Under the pieces are notes generated by a model that worked only from the letters and a program-made list of their open reading frames with translations, was not told the origin of the DNA and searched no databases. From Anolis sagrei (lineage: Eukaryota > Chordata > Lepidosauria > Squamata > Anolidae): DNA of 64,000 nt. Position 1 is the stretch's first letter; each line of letters begins with the position of its first letter. This document shows positions 57,101-64,000 of the stretch, piece after piece. The DNA is taken from the NCBI RefSeq assembly GCF_037176765.1, contig NC_090034.1, forward strand, positions 23,847,375-23,911,374, in the 5' to 3' direction. A program made the position numbers and the translations under genes.

Positions 57101-58590
57101 CCTTTTTCCCAGCATGATGCAGAGCCAAAGCCAACTCAGTTGAAATGGTACTCTTTCCCACTCCTCCTTTTCCCGAGAGCACCAGAACAATGTGCTGAAC
57201 ACCAGCCAGATTGCCTCTGTCTGTAAGGGACAAAAACACACATGTATTGTACCTGTTTGGGCAAGGATAAAAGAAATGAATGCTGCAGGTCTATCTATCT
57301 ACTCACTCCTACCGATAATGGATCTGGACTATACTGTACTTGGCACAGAGATCCCTCCTGACCAACAGAATTACTGGAGGGGGTTTGTAGTCATTCAGAG
57401 AGCACTATTATCCTCACTGATGATGGCTCTCTAGAGCAAAGTTGGCATTCATCATGGTCAATTTAAAATACTGGGAAGGTTTCAGAGTGGATGGAGGGAG
57501 GATGGGAGCTGAAGTTCTCCCATATCCAAAGTTCCTCGAGTACCATCCACTCAGAGAGCTGTGTGTATAATGGGACCATTCATAACAGCCAAGTCCTAGC
57601 TATTACTTCTAATATTTATCATTACAAAATACCTAACCTGGGCATCGCCGGGTACCTAAGCTAGCATATCTGTGTTTGTATGCATGTATGTATGCATGTA
57701 TGTATATATGTGTATGACAAAGTATGTCTATCTGTACTACAAAGGCTGTTACTAGGTGAAGTAGCTCTCTGTGATGTCACTGTGTGGGCCGTTGCTAGGC
57801 GATGTGTCTCAATGATGTCACTGTCTAGACTGTTGCTAGGTGAAGTGGCTCTTTGTGTTGTCACTGTGTTAGCTGTTTCTAGGTGAAGTGTGATGTCATT
57901 GTCGTGACTGTTGGTAGGTGAAGTATCTCTCTGTGATGTCACTGGCTTGACTGTTACTAGGTGAAGTGACTCTGTGATGTCAATGTCTTGACTCAGGCAT
58001 GTAGCCGGGGGGGGGGGGGGGGTTGAGGGGCTTCAGCCCCCCCCCCCCCCCGAAATTCTCATGGTGGTTCGCGAAAAGGCCTTACTGGTGCATTATTTAA
58101 ACTGTTATGTTTATTCATATCATGATCTGATCACCATACTCAATATATCCCATATGCATGGGGGTATTGGGGTAATGATACAAAAGGTTTGCTAGGGTAG
58201 ACCCTCTTTCACTCAGACTCAGCCCCCCCCCCCCGAAACTCAGCCCCCTCCGAAACCCCCTGAAAAAAACTCAGCCCCCCCCCCCCCCGAATCGAAATCC
58301 TGGCTACGGGCCTGTCTTGACTGTTACTAGGTGAAGTGACTCTGTGATGTCACTGGCTTGACTGCTTCTAGGTGAAGTGTCTCTGGGACCTCACTCCCTC
58401 TGAGGATGCTTGCCATAGATGCAGGCGAAACGTCAGGAGAAAAATTGCCTCCAGAACATGGCCATATAGCCCGGAAAAACCTACAAGAACCCACTGTCTC
58501 TGGGATGTCCCTGGGAAAGCATCCTCTGAAAGGCCCGCCTCCCTACGAGCGTCAGTTAGTCAGTCACTCACCTTCTTTCCCCTTCTCCAT
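39576..58590 (-). CDS. NUBP2: NUBP2, cytosolic Fe-S cluster assembly factor, seven exons
   Basis: NUBP2 (Cfd1 orthologue) is a P-loop ATPase that with NUBP1 forms the scaffold for cytosolic and nuclear Fe-S clusters. Exons in transcript order: 58590-58572, 57220-57102, 48780-48582, 47958-47804, 44194-44084, 41613-41544, 39721-39576; all have AG/GT borders and sum to 819 bases, 272 residues (271 in human). Seen: GKGGVGKST Walker A at 23-31, [12 protein letters not shown] switch, [11 protein letters not shown] (Walker B-like), and CPHC with Cys197 and Cys200, the bridging cluster ligands. The N-terminus [14 protein letters not shown] and C-terminus [14 protein letters not shown] align with the human protein without gaps of note. 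All residues needed for function are present. Introns are swollen by transposons. It is divergent from SPSB3 and convergent with IGFALS, as in human. Confidence 0.95.
39960..40275 (-). mobile_element. CR1 LINE 3' end, minus strand
   Basis: TAGAATCATAGAATCACTGA through CTCTCTCCTCCCTAGGACTT follows the CR1 end in reverse. It lies just upstream of NUBP2 exon 7 in the intron. Confidence 0.85.
40308..40332. repeat. G-tract
   Basis: A GT-rich start passes into a run of about 20 G on plus strand. Confidence 0.9.
40737..41316 (+). mobile_element. Sauria-type SINE, composite, plus strand
   Basis: The tRNA-like head CCGGGCTTTAGCACAGCAGG with GGTAGTTCGAAGCTCGG, a core ending in CCGGAATCGAGCACAACC, then a BovB-like piece near 41080-41165 (GTCTCCGACTCTTCGTGACC) and an L2-like tail ending (AAAT)n. 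Intronic to NUBP2. Confidence 0.75.
41544..41613 (-). CDS. NUBP2: NUBP2 exon 6
   Basis: It encodes [20 protein letters not shown] plus PFL and one base of Gly. Donor GTGAGT at 41543-41538; acceptor CCAG before 41613. Confidence 0.93.
41911..42380 (+). mobile_element. Sauria-type SINE, plus strand
   Basis: It starts GGGCCGGGCTGTAGCACAGC, has AAGTTCAAAGCCTGAG as B box, GTGGCCGGAATCAAGCACAA in the core and an L2-like tail GAAGGGCAGAATATAAATAC with (AAAT)n. Confidence 0.85.
42381..43194 (-). other. NUBP2: NUBP2 intron 5, unique part
   Basis: No exon or named repeat recognised. Confidence 0.5.
43195..43506 (+). repeat. Penelope-like repeat, long copy, plus strand
   Basis: Collinear with 6895-7245 (TGCTAATCAAGGTGGCCAAC, GTTTCCAACAACCTCACAAC). 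The hammerhead-like core is at 43412-43446 with GCCTGC/GTGGGT as stem II arms. Confidence 0.65.
43507..44083 (-). other. NUBP2: NUBP2 intron 5, near exon 5
   Basis: Unique-looking, no exon or repeat recognised. Confidence 0.5.
44084..44194 (-). CDS. NUBP2: NUBP2 exon 5 (CPHC cluster ligands)
   Basis: It encodes [18 protein letters not shown] through [12 protein letters not shown], phase 0 on both sides; acceptor TTACAG before 44194, donor GTGAGA after 44084. The CPHC pair coordinates the bridging Fe-S cluster. Confidence 0.95.
44645..44757 (-). repeat. Penelope-like repeat, minus strand
   Basis: GGGTTGTTGTAGGTTTTTTC through CATCCTCAGAGTTAGTGAGG in reverse. Hammerhead-like core at 44740-44705. 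Confidence 0.65.
44758..44897. mobile_element. hAT-type MITE, right half only
   Basis: It matches the right end of the neighbouring full copy (TTTGCACTACAAATAA to GAGGACCCCTG) and is followed by the same 8-mer ATTTAGAA. Confidence 0.8.
44906..45261. mobile_element. hAT-type MITE, complete
   Basis: The ends CAGGGGTCCTCAAACT and AGTTTGAGGACCCCTG are exact inverted copies. ATTTAGAA stands at 44898-44905 and 45262-45269, an exact 8-bp duplication. 356 bp, no ORF. Confidence 0.9.
45470..46343 (+). mobile_element. LINE family X, plus strand, left part
   Basis: It carries the segment for [20 protein letters not shown] with frame breaks and continues after the LTR insertion at 47083-47345. A short (ATTT)n-bearing L2-type tail (about 45827-45893) is inserted. 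Confidence 0.7.
46349..47082 (-). mobile_element. Solo LTR, retrovirus-like fossil
   Basis: A 734-bp block with TG...CA ends and short inverted termini (TGTGACGG / CCGTCGCG region). It is flanked by similar 5-mers CTGAC and CTGGC and splits a family X LINE cleanly. Read on the minus strand it has a polyadenylation-like AATAAA in its last quarter. No internal genes are present, so it is a lone terminal repeat, younger than the LINE it sits in. Confidence 0.6.
47083..47345 (+). mobile_element. LINE family X, plus strand, 3' end
   Basis: It continues the LINE after the LTR (AAATGGGGCTACAAAGTGGA, TTCTGATCAAAGGAAATTTA) and ends near GACATGATAAATTAAT. Confidence 0.7.
47440..47700 (+). mobile_element. 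L2-like 3' end with (CT)n
   Basis: The T-rich UTR-like stretch and GTAAGCCGCTTTGAGTCTC are L2-type; a (CT)n run at 47636-47665 follows. Confidence 0.5.
47804..47958 (-). CDS. NUBP2: NUBP2 exon 4
   Basis: It encodes [40 protein letters not shown] and [11 protein letters not shown]. Acceptor TTTTACAG before 47958; donor GTATAT after 47804. The first codon (Ala) is split with exon 3. Confidence 0.96.
47981..48581 (-). other. NUBP2: NUBP2 intron 3
   Basis: Unique-looking; nothing recognised. Confidence 0.5.
48582..48780 (-). CDS. NUBP2: NUBP2 exon 3
   Basis: It encodes [40 protein letters not shown] and [20 protein letters not shown]. Acceptor CAATCCAG before 48780; donor GTACGA after 48582. 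Confidence 0.96.
48942..49072. repeat. Foldback MITE
   Basis: CTTTGGCCCTCCAGGGGTTTTG is mirrored by CAAAACCCCTGGAGAGCCAAAG; CCTAACAGCC and GGCTGTTAGG meet in the middle. Confidence 0.85.
49073..49784 (-). other. NUBP2: NUBP2 intron 2, nothing recognised
   Basis: No exon or named repeat, apart from a short ATT run near 49760-49780. Confidence 0.45.
49785..50600 (+). mobile_element. L2 LINE 3' fragment, plus strand
   Basis: It encodes [20 protein letters not shown] and pieces of the C-terminus with frame breaks, then a long T-rich 3' UTR unlike that of the next copies, so it is another subfamily. Confidence 0.75.
50603..51648 (+). mobile_element. L2 LINE copy A, left part
   Basis: It opens inside the endonuclease with [14 protein letters not shown] and reads openly to 51601 ([15 protein letters not shown]). 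The copy resumes at 54122: the break falls at GAGAGCTTAAAA and the other side reads AAAACAAGCTATCAT, the normal L2 sequence. Confidence 0.85.
51649..54121 (+). mobile_element. L2 LINE copy B, nested in copy A
   Basis: 5'-truncated. It has an open frame 51723-53399 covering the end of the endonuclease and most of the reverse transcriptase ([47 protein letters not shown]). A small deletion near 53385 shifts the frame, and the C-terminus continues at 53477-53854. It ends in an (AAAT)n tail at about 54088-54121. High similarity to copy A shows both are young. Confidence 0.85.
54122..55772 (+). mobile_element. L2 LINE copy A, right part
   Basis: It continues copy A ([20 protein letters not shown]) with open frames 54147-54878 and 54896-55522, separated by one frameshift near 54878, and ends in GGGCGGGGTAGAAGTAACTG and (AAAT)n. 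Confidence 0.85.
55773..55885 (+). repeat. L2-like tail, ATT run and host repeat
   Basis: A second short tail (CCACCCTGAGTCCCTTCAGG), an ATT run and then CTTGAGGTGGGTTACAACAT, the repeat also at 12650. Confidence 0.5.
55886..56626 (+). mobile_element. L2 LINE copy D, 5'-truncated
   Basis: It encodes [20 protein letters not shown] to the C-terminus (open to 56342) and ends (AAAT)n. The repeat on both sides (GGGTTACAACATA / ACAATCATGTTCACAGTAG) is uninterrupted at 12670-12710, so the insertion point is clear. Confidence 0.85.
56627..57101 (-). other. NUBP2: NUBP2 intron 2, 5' part
   Basis: A continuation of the 12.6-12.8 kb repeat, then unique sequence up to the exon 2 donor. Confidence 0.5.
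57102..57220 (-). CDS. NUBP2: NUBP2 exon 2 (Walker A)
   Basis: It encodes [39 protein letters not shown]. Acceptor CCTTACAG before 57220; donor GTATGC after 57102. The first two bases complete Asp7 from exon 1. Confidence 0.95.
57221..57743 (-). other. NUBP2: NUBP2 intron 1, inner part
   Basis: Mostly unique; a TATG/CATG-rich microsatellite lies at 57666-57720, after a short CCTGGGCATCGCCGGGTACC motif. Confidence 0.5.
57744..57993. repeat. Tandem repeat of about 40-60 bp units, left block
   Basis: Units read TGTTACTAGGTGAAGT...CTCTGTGATGTCACTG with variable spacing, about five copies. Each holds a GATGTCAC motif close to a CRE half. It continues at 58315 beyond an inserted MITE. Confidence 0.85.
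57994..58314. mobile_element. hAT-type MITE with G/C homopolymers
   Basis: The ends CAGGCATGTAGCC and GGCTACGGGCCTG are imperfect inverted copies; TCTTGACT is at 57986-57993 and 58315-58322, an exact 8-bp duplication. Four long G or C runs lie inside. 321 bp. Confidence 0.88.
58315..58383. repeat. Tandem repeat, right block
   Basis: The remaining units of the 57744 array, ending near GTGTCTCTGGGACCTC. Confidence 0.8.
58384..58497 (+). repeat. Penelope-like repeat, plus strand, best hammerhead-like core
   Basis: CTCCCTCTGAGGATGC through CGGAAAAACCTACAAGAACC. The core is at 58400-58434: CTGAGGA, stem arms GCTTGC and GCAGGC, then GAAACGTC. It lies 75 bases from NUBP2 exon 1. Confidence 0.65.
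58572..58590 (-). CDS. NUBP2: NUBP2 exon 1 coding part
   Basis: ATG GAG AAG GGG AAA GAA G, donor GTGAGTGA. The ATG has A at -3 and G at +4, a strong context. It gives MEKGKED when joined to exon 2. Another ATG 7 bases upstream is in a different frame with a weaker +4 base. Confidence 0.9.
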
Positions 58591-58998
58591 GTTGCATCGC
58601 TGAACTTCCTGCCGCTTCCGCTTTTTTTTTTGTTTCGTTTACCGGAGTGACGTGAACCCTTTCTAATCAGTGGGCAAAAGGGAGGCGCCGCCTACCGCTG
58701 AATGATCCAATGAGAAGGCGATGAGGGCGTCGCGAGGGCGTGTTTTTCGCTGTCGGGACGGAAGGAAGGCGGGACTCGGTTCCTCCGCGAGCCAATGAGG
58801 CGAGGAGGAGGCCGTGACGTCAAGGGGCGGAGCGAGAAGGCCGGGACGACGAGAAGGAGTGACGCAGGAAGGAGGCGGCGGTGACGACCAATAGGCGCGG
58901 AAGAAGACGTCGGGCTTCTGCGTGAGGAAGGAGGAGAGCGCCTCTGCGGCCTACTCCCCGCCTTGAAGCCTGCCTGGAACTCTCGCCAAGGAGGCCGG
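58591..58998. promoter_or_regulatory. Bidirectional CpG-rich promoter of NUBP2 and SPSB3
   Basis: CG-dense sequence between the divergent first exons. CCAAT boxes on plus at 58707-58711, 58792-58796 and 58888-58892 (spacings about 85 and 96), a palindromic CRE TGACGTCA at 58815-58822, and a GC box GGGGCGG at 58824-58830. No TATA box. The arrangement fits NF-Y/CREB-type housekeeping bidirectional promoters. Confidence 0.85.
58920..58998 (+). other. SPSB3: SPSB3 non-coding exon 1 (3' border only)
   Basis: GGAGGCCGG followed by the donor GTAAAT at 58999. The start is not defined by sequence. The exon is inferred from SPSB3 coding beginning after an acceptor at 63938. Confidence 0.6.
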
Positions 58999-59164
58999 GT
59001 AAATATGGGCGGTTTGCTGCTTGTGCATTAATCCTCTTTTGATGTTTGTAGATTTGGGCCTCCCTGTGGAGAGATCAAGCGGGGTATTCGTAAGCACAGT
59101 CTAATAATAATAATAATAATAATAATAGCGCTGCTTTGATTCTTAGGCCTGAAGCGAATGGAGG

Positions 59165-60105
59165 AATCAGAATAATGGTCTAGTCTAGAGTGGGAAGAGA
59201 CCCCCAAAGGCCATCCAGCCCAACCCCCTTCGCCATTAAGCATAGCACCACCCGATCCCATACGACAGATGGCCGTTTAGCTTCATGGAATTACGTATAG
59301 CACCGGAAAAGACCAACCTTCTTCCAGGCAGGAAGGCACCATCCGATCCCTCACAACAGATGGTCACCCAGCCTCATATAAAATTACCCATAGCATTGTA
59401 AAGGACTCCCAAAGGCCATCCAGTCCAACCCCCTTCTGCCAATAAGGAAGGTACCATCTTATCCCTCCTGACAGATGCCATAAAGGGAAATACCAACCAA
59501 GCATTCCCGACAGATTGCCGTCCAGGCTGTCATAGATCATAAAGTTGGAATGCCCTATCCAGTCCAATCCCCTCCTTTCAGACAGGAAGGTACAACCCAA
59601 GCCCTCCCGACAGATGGCCATCTAGCCTCATAGATCATCCAGCCCCTGCTGCCCTCAAGGAAGATTCCTCCCAAGGGCTCTCCACTCCAACGCATTCTTC
59701 TAGGTAGGCAGGCACAATCAAATCCCTCTTGACAGATGGCCAGCCTCATAGAATTACATATAGCACTGGAAAAGACCACCAAAGTCCATCCAGTCTAAAT
59801 CCTCTTTTGCCGTTAAGGAAGACACCATCTGATCCTTCCCAACAGATTGCCACCCAGCCTCATAGAATTACGTATAGCATTGAAAGACTCCCAGGACTCC
59901 CTCCAGTCCAACCATCAGGAATACACAGCCCAAGTCCTTCTGACAGATGGCCGCCCAGCTTCATAGAATTATAGCATTGGAAGGGCCCTTCAGTCCAACC
60001 TTCTTCTTCCAGGCAGAAAGGCACTATACAATCCCTCTCAACAGATGGCCACCCAGCCTCTCATAGATAATAAAGTTAGAATGCCCATAGATGGGAGAAT
60101 TAAAC
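59165..60105 (-). repeat. Minisatellite derived from CR1 3' ends
   Basis: About nine or ten diverged units of roughly 85-112 bp, each with CATAGAATTA...ATAGCA, CCATCCAGTCCAACC and GACAGATGGCC, phrases from the complement of the CR1 3' end. Lies at the start of SPSB3 intron 1. Confidence 0.85.
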
Positions 60106-60139
60106 ATATTGTCAGTCAACTCAGATGGTATTGGTTCAT

Positions 60140-60720
60140 TATGATTTTTTTAAAAAACCTATAAAAACTGCTAAATCAATATCAGATCTACACGTTCTTC
60201 TTCAGGAAACACACAGAAGGAAGGCTAGTACAAAATTTCTTAATTTTAAAAAAGTGGGAAATTCAGATAGAATCCAGAGGCTCGAACAAATCTCACGGTG
60301 TGTCTATCCTTATTAAAAACAACCTAAATTTGGAAATAGGGAAAGTAATAAGGGATGCAGAGGCTAGGTTCGTAATGTTAAGGGGGAAAGTTAATAGTTA
60401 AAATCTCAATAAATAGTGTTTATGGCCCAAATCAGAAGCAAAAAAGATTAATGAATAAAACCCTTAAGAAAATTGACAAGGAGGCAGAAGGGTACATAAT
60501 AATTGAAGGGGACTTGGATCTGGATTTCTTCAAACATAAAAATAAAGTGGGAACAGGTGACCTAGTAGCTGATCCTAGTATAATTTTTTAAAAAATGGAA
60601 TATTAGGGAAGTCAACAAGAAATTATAAATTCACCACACTAGATTATTTTCTGGTAGAATATTATTCTTCCCATAAAGGCCTAGCAGTGGCCAGGGCCTA
60701 CACTCCCTCATACCTCTAAT
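60140..60720 (+). mobile_element. L1-type LINE endonuclease fragment
   Basis: Broken frames read DLHVLLQETHRRK, then VYGPNQKQK-like and EGYIIIEGDLDLDF, in the order of the L1 endonuclease (LQETH ... NVYGPN ... GDFN). Old and non-functional. Confidence 0.55.
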
Positions 60721-61059
60721 AAAAGGTTTGAAAAAAAATGGAATGTCCTATCTAGTCCAACCATCTTCTTTCAAGTTTGAAGACACCATTCAATCCGTAC
60801 TGACAGATGGCTGTCCAGCCTCTGCTTCAAATCCCTCAGCAAAGGAAATCCCACTACGCTCCTCTGAGCAGCAGATTGCTCGTTGAACAGTTCTCCCCCC
60901 TCAGGAAGTTCTTCCTCATGTTTAGGTGGAATCTGTTTACCTACTTTACTTCCTCCTCCATGTGACACCTTATCAAATATGACATGGCTAGCATGTCATT
61001 TTCTTACCTCCCTCTTTCCCAGGCTAAACATACCCAAGTTTTTCCTAATGTCTACGTCA

Positions 61060-61195
61060 GTTGTTCTCAACCTGTGGGTCTCCAGATGTTTTGGCTTTCA
61101 ACTCACAGAAATCCTAACAGCTGGTAAACTGGCTGGGAATTCTGGGAGTTGTAGGACCAAACACTCGGGGACCCACAGGTTGAGAATCCAGATTA
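61060..61195. repeat. Foldback MITE
   Basis: CTCAACCTGTGGGTCTCCAG and the GGGACCCACAGGTTGAGAA end are inverted copies. Confidence 0.75.
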
Positions 61196-61312
61196 TCAAA
61201 GCAGATAATCCACATTATCTACTTTGAACTGAATCTATAATGCCATATAATCCAGTTCAAAGCAGATAATCTGGATTTTATATGACAATGTAGAAAGGGC
61301 CTGAGAGAAATG
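61190..61312. repeat. Foldback MITE of the AGATTATC type
   Basis: CAGATTATCAAAGCAGATAA and TTCAAAGCAGATAATCTGGA with a GGGCC end; same family as 61655-61885. Confidence 0.7.
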
Positions 61313-61654
61313 GACATGAGAGCCATGTTTAAAGAATGTCACATTGAACAGGAAGGGGCAAGGCTTGTTTTCTGTGCTTTGGAGGCTAGGGCACAAATCG
61401 TGTGTGAGGGGAAGATTCCACCTAGATCAGTGTTTATATAGCAGTGTAGAAGGGGTCTCAGCCTTCTGTTTTTCAGCTAAACATATCCAGCTCCCTCAGT
61501 TGTTCCTTGTAGGACTTGGCTTCTGAACCTATGACTGTTTAGGTCGCCCTTCTCTGATCATCTTCCATCTTGACAATCTCTTTCTGGGCCCAGAAATCGA
61601 CACATGTTCCAGATGAGGACTTGGCAAAGCACTCTAGAATAGGACCATGACTGA

Positions 61655-61885
61655 GGCCCCTTCTACACTGTCATATAATCCAGATTATCAAAACAGATAA
61701 TCCACATTATCTGCTTTGAACTGGATTATATGAGTCTACACTGCAATATAATCCAGTTTAAAGCAGATAATCTGGATTTTATATGGCAATGTAGCAGAGG
61801 CCTGAATCTACACTGCCATGGGATTCAATTTCTGAATCCAGATTATCTGTTTTGAACTGGATTATATGGCAGTCTAAATGGGCCC
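61655..61885. repeat. Foldback MITE, two joined copies
   Basis: GGCCCCTTCTACACTGTCAT to GGCAATGTAGCAGAGGCCTG is one palindromic copy; 61800-61885 is a second, partial one. Confidence 0.75.
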
Positions 61886-62190
61886 TCGATTTCAACCTTA
61901 GACTCCTACTTATACAGCCTACACTTGCATTGGCTTTTTAAACTGTCGCATCACACTGTTGATTCATGTTCAGTTTTTGGTCTAGATCCCTTTCCTGTGT
62001 CCTCAAGCCATTTGCCATTCATCCTATATCTGTGCCATTAGTTTTTATTGGCAAAATGTAGTACATTTCTCTCTGTTGAAATTCATTTTGTTACTTTTGG
62101 CCCAGTTCTCTAATCTGTTAGTCACTTTGGATTCTGATCCTGGCTTCTGAAGTATTACACATCTCTCCCAATTTGGTGTTTTTTATGGTC

Positions 62191-63938
62191 CCCTTGGCTA
62201 CTTTGTTTAGGAGGTGATGGGCAGATGATGTGTTCAAAAAGCCGGGTAAAGATTTTTGGTTTTGTTATGTGTTAAGTGTAAATCCTCTGTACATGTAACA
62301 GTTTCTTTTTAGAATTGTGTTTGTATTTTGTTACTTTGTAGTTTACATATGGTGAGAGGTGTAGGCATCTTTTATTTGTTTTTCCTCTTTTCCTCTACCA
62401 GAACCCACCATAATGGAGGCAAATGTGTTTGGTAGAATAGTGTAAACTTACTGTAACAGAAAAAAATGTTCTGAATTTATTGCAAAACGACAGGTGTCAG
62501 AACTTGAATCAGGTTATCTGTTGTTTATTAAGTTTTCACAACAAATTAAAAATTAAAAATAACAAACAAGGACACCACAATAAGAAACCAGAAACATATG
62601 ATACAACAATAACCCCATAATATTCTTATCCCAATACTTTCCCCAGGCCTGCCAACTAAAACTAACAAGCACGACTCTCCCCCCCCCCCTTTAAAAAAAA
62701 CAAACAGAAAATGAAGAAAACATCAGAACTAAGTTAGGTTATCAAAATTAGTGCTACTCAATGTGGCGGATCATGGGCTGGTGACAGCCCCAGAGCTATC
62801 AGCTGACTATGAATGTCCCGGAAATAAATAATTGTGCCCAACAGGCATGAATATGGTAGCATATTGGGCAGGGGATAACTTGAGATGCCTTGATAATGAA
62901 TATGCTGTGTATATCTAATGCTCTCATACCACAGGGATATTAATTAGTCCTATCCTGTGGGCTGGATTGTGCACATTCCTTTCTTTATCTCCTAACAGTG
63001 TTATACTAGTGTTCTTTCCTGAGATTGTATGAGTCAGTTGTATATAATATTGCATTGCTTGAAGAAGAATGTTTTAATGCATGTTCTTTTTCTGAAGACA
63101 TGTGCACTTCTGGTCTCTATAAGGCTCATCTCAAAGATGGGAAGCAGAAAGCAAACCCATTCCCTCTGTGCAAGGAAAAATATTGGGTGTTTGCTCTCTC
63201 ACTTCCCAGATATTTTGGACTGTAATTCCCATAAGTCTAAGTGACTACTGTTGGTTATACCAGTGGCGGTACCAGAGGTTAACAGCTGGAGGGCCATAGG
63301 TTTGGCACCTATGTGTCAGTTTTTGGGTAAAACCTGCTTTCAATTTGTGCTTTCAATCCCAAACTGGCCTGGTTATAGGCTCTTCCAAACTTGCAAAGTG
63401 TGTTTGTCGCATCTCTTTCCTCATAGAACAGCTCAACTGTTAACTTGCTGAGCTACCTTGTTATTTGATCATTGGGCCAAGTAGCCTTAATCACATTGTC
63501 TTAATCCTGCTGTTTCTTATGTAATACTAGTGTAATACTAGCAGAACTGCAACTTGGATTGCTGGATAGTAAATGCCCATTGACTTGGACAGCATTGTGG
63601 CTTCATCCTTTTAGGTCTGTCTGTTTTAAGAAAAACCCAACTGTATATGTTAAAATTACTAAGCAATGGGAGCAAGAACTGTGAACATTTGATGATAAAA
63701 TTTGCTTGACAACTAAGAGAATTGTTGTCTGAAAGTAAACTTACAAAATCAAGTTCTTGTTATGATGATTTGGGAAACAGATGGAGTGAGGATCATAAGA
63801 GAGGGTCCTATTGTACAATAGTTTGCTTGTTCCTGATGTTTCCTAATTGTGCACATGAAATCTTGTCTTACAAAATAAACAAGGAAAGGTTAACTGATGG
63901 TTATCTTTTAAAATGGCCCATCTTGGTTTGCCTTCCAG
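62191..63938 (+). other. SPSB3: SPSB3 intron 1, 3' part
   Basis: Unique AT-rich sequence, no exon or named repeat recognised, ending in the acceptor TTTGCCTTCCAG. Confidence 0.55.
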
Positions 63939-63958
63939 GTTACCTCTTCAGAGGCACC

Positions 63959-64000
63959 ATGGCTCGACGTATGCGCAACAGCAGAGCCTGGCACTACGTC
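63959..64000 (+). CDS. SPSB3: SPSB3, first 14 codons, 3' incomplete
   Basis: SPSB3 is a SPRY-domain SOCS-box protein, an adaptor that presents substrates to a Cullin-RING ubiquitin ligase. The exon starts at 63939 after CCAG and the ATG at 63959 (context CACCATGG, strong) opens MARRMRNSRAWHYV, against MARRPRNSRAWHFV in human. The window ends here, before the SPRY domain. The neighbour order and divergence from NUBP2 agree with the human locus. Confidence 0.93.
   Translation, partial: MARRMRNSRAWHYV

Larger units (their letters stand above)
60745..62190 (-). mobile_element. Old CR1 LINE, minus strand, with MITE insertions
   Basis: 60745-61050 is the 3' end in reverse; 61315-61640 and 61890-62190 match earlier ORF2 regions (the last covers the segment around FADDTKLGG of the intact CR1). 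MITEs at 61060-61312 and 61655-61885 separate the pieces. Confidence 0.7.

Noticed and set aside
57661-57942. Threonine/serine-rich repeated open frame on minus strand
   Set aside because: It is a translation of the tandem array and the CATG microsatellite, not a gene.

Overview
This is vertebrate nuclear DNA, almost certainly from a squamate reptile. Three things point there: a Sauria-type tRNA-derived SINE together with many CR1, L2 and R4-type LINE copies; a SPIN-like hAT element; and spliced genes of a block known from human 16p13 and chicken chromosome 14. I cannot name the species; an iguanian lizard is my best guess from the repeats.

Four host genes are visible. (1) 765-4967, plus strand: the last four coding exons of MRTFB (MKL2), a serum response factor coactivator, encoding its C-terminal 296 residues. 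(2) 30055-34413, plus strand: IGFALS, with a first exon that carries only 10 coding bases and a second exon holding the rest (603 residues, leucine-rich repeats). (3) 58590 down to 39576, minus strand: NUBP2, a cytosolic Fe-S cluster assembly ATPase, rebuilt here as seven exons that join in frame to 272 codons. (4) SPSB3, plus strand: a non-coding first exon ending at 58998 and the start codon at 63959; the rest lies beyond the window. NUBP2 and SPSB3 are divergent and share one CpG-rich promoter with three CCAAT boxes and a perfect CRE.

Region by region: 1-5 kb is the MRTFB 3' end; 5-30 kb is MRTFB 3' UTR and intergenic DNA full of transposons, including a CR1 LINE (16.4-20.7 kb) with both ORFs open; 30-34 kb is IGFALS; 34-39 kb is intergenic repeat; 39.5-58.6 kb is NUBP2, stretched to 19 kb by nested L2, SINE, hAT, LTR and Penelope-like insertions; 58.6-59 kb is the bidirectional promoter; 59-64 kb is SPSB3 intron 1, with a minisatellite and decayed LINEs.

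The most interesting points are: a dispersed repeat (six loci) that carries a hammerhead-ribozyme-like core with a conserved, partly covarying stem, one locus being a near-perfect palindrome between 12-bp direct repeats; the open CR1; several insertions whose boundaries are fixed by exact target duplications; and the MRTFB-IGFALS junction, where HAGH would be expected from the human order. The host genes are an unrelated set of neighbours (transcription, growth-factor binding, Fe-S assembly, ubiquitin ligase adaptor); I see no sign of a new multi-gene system.
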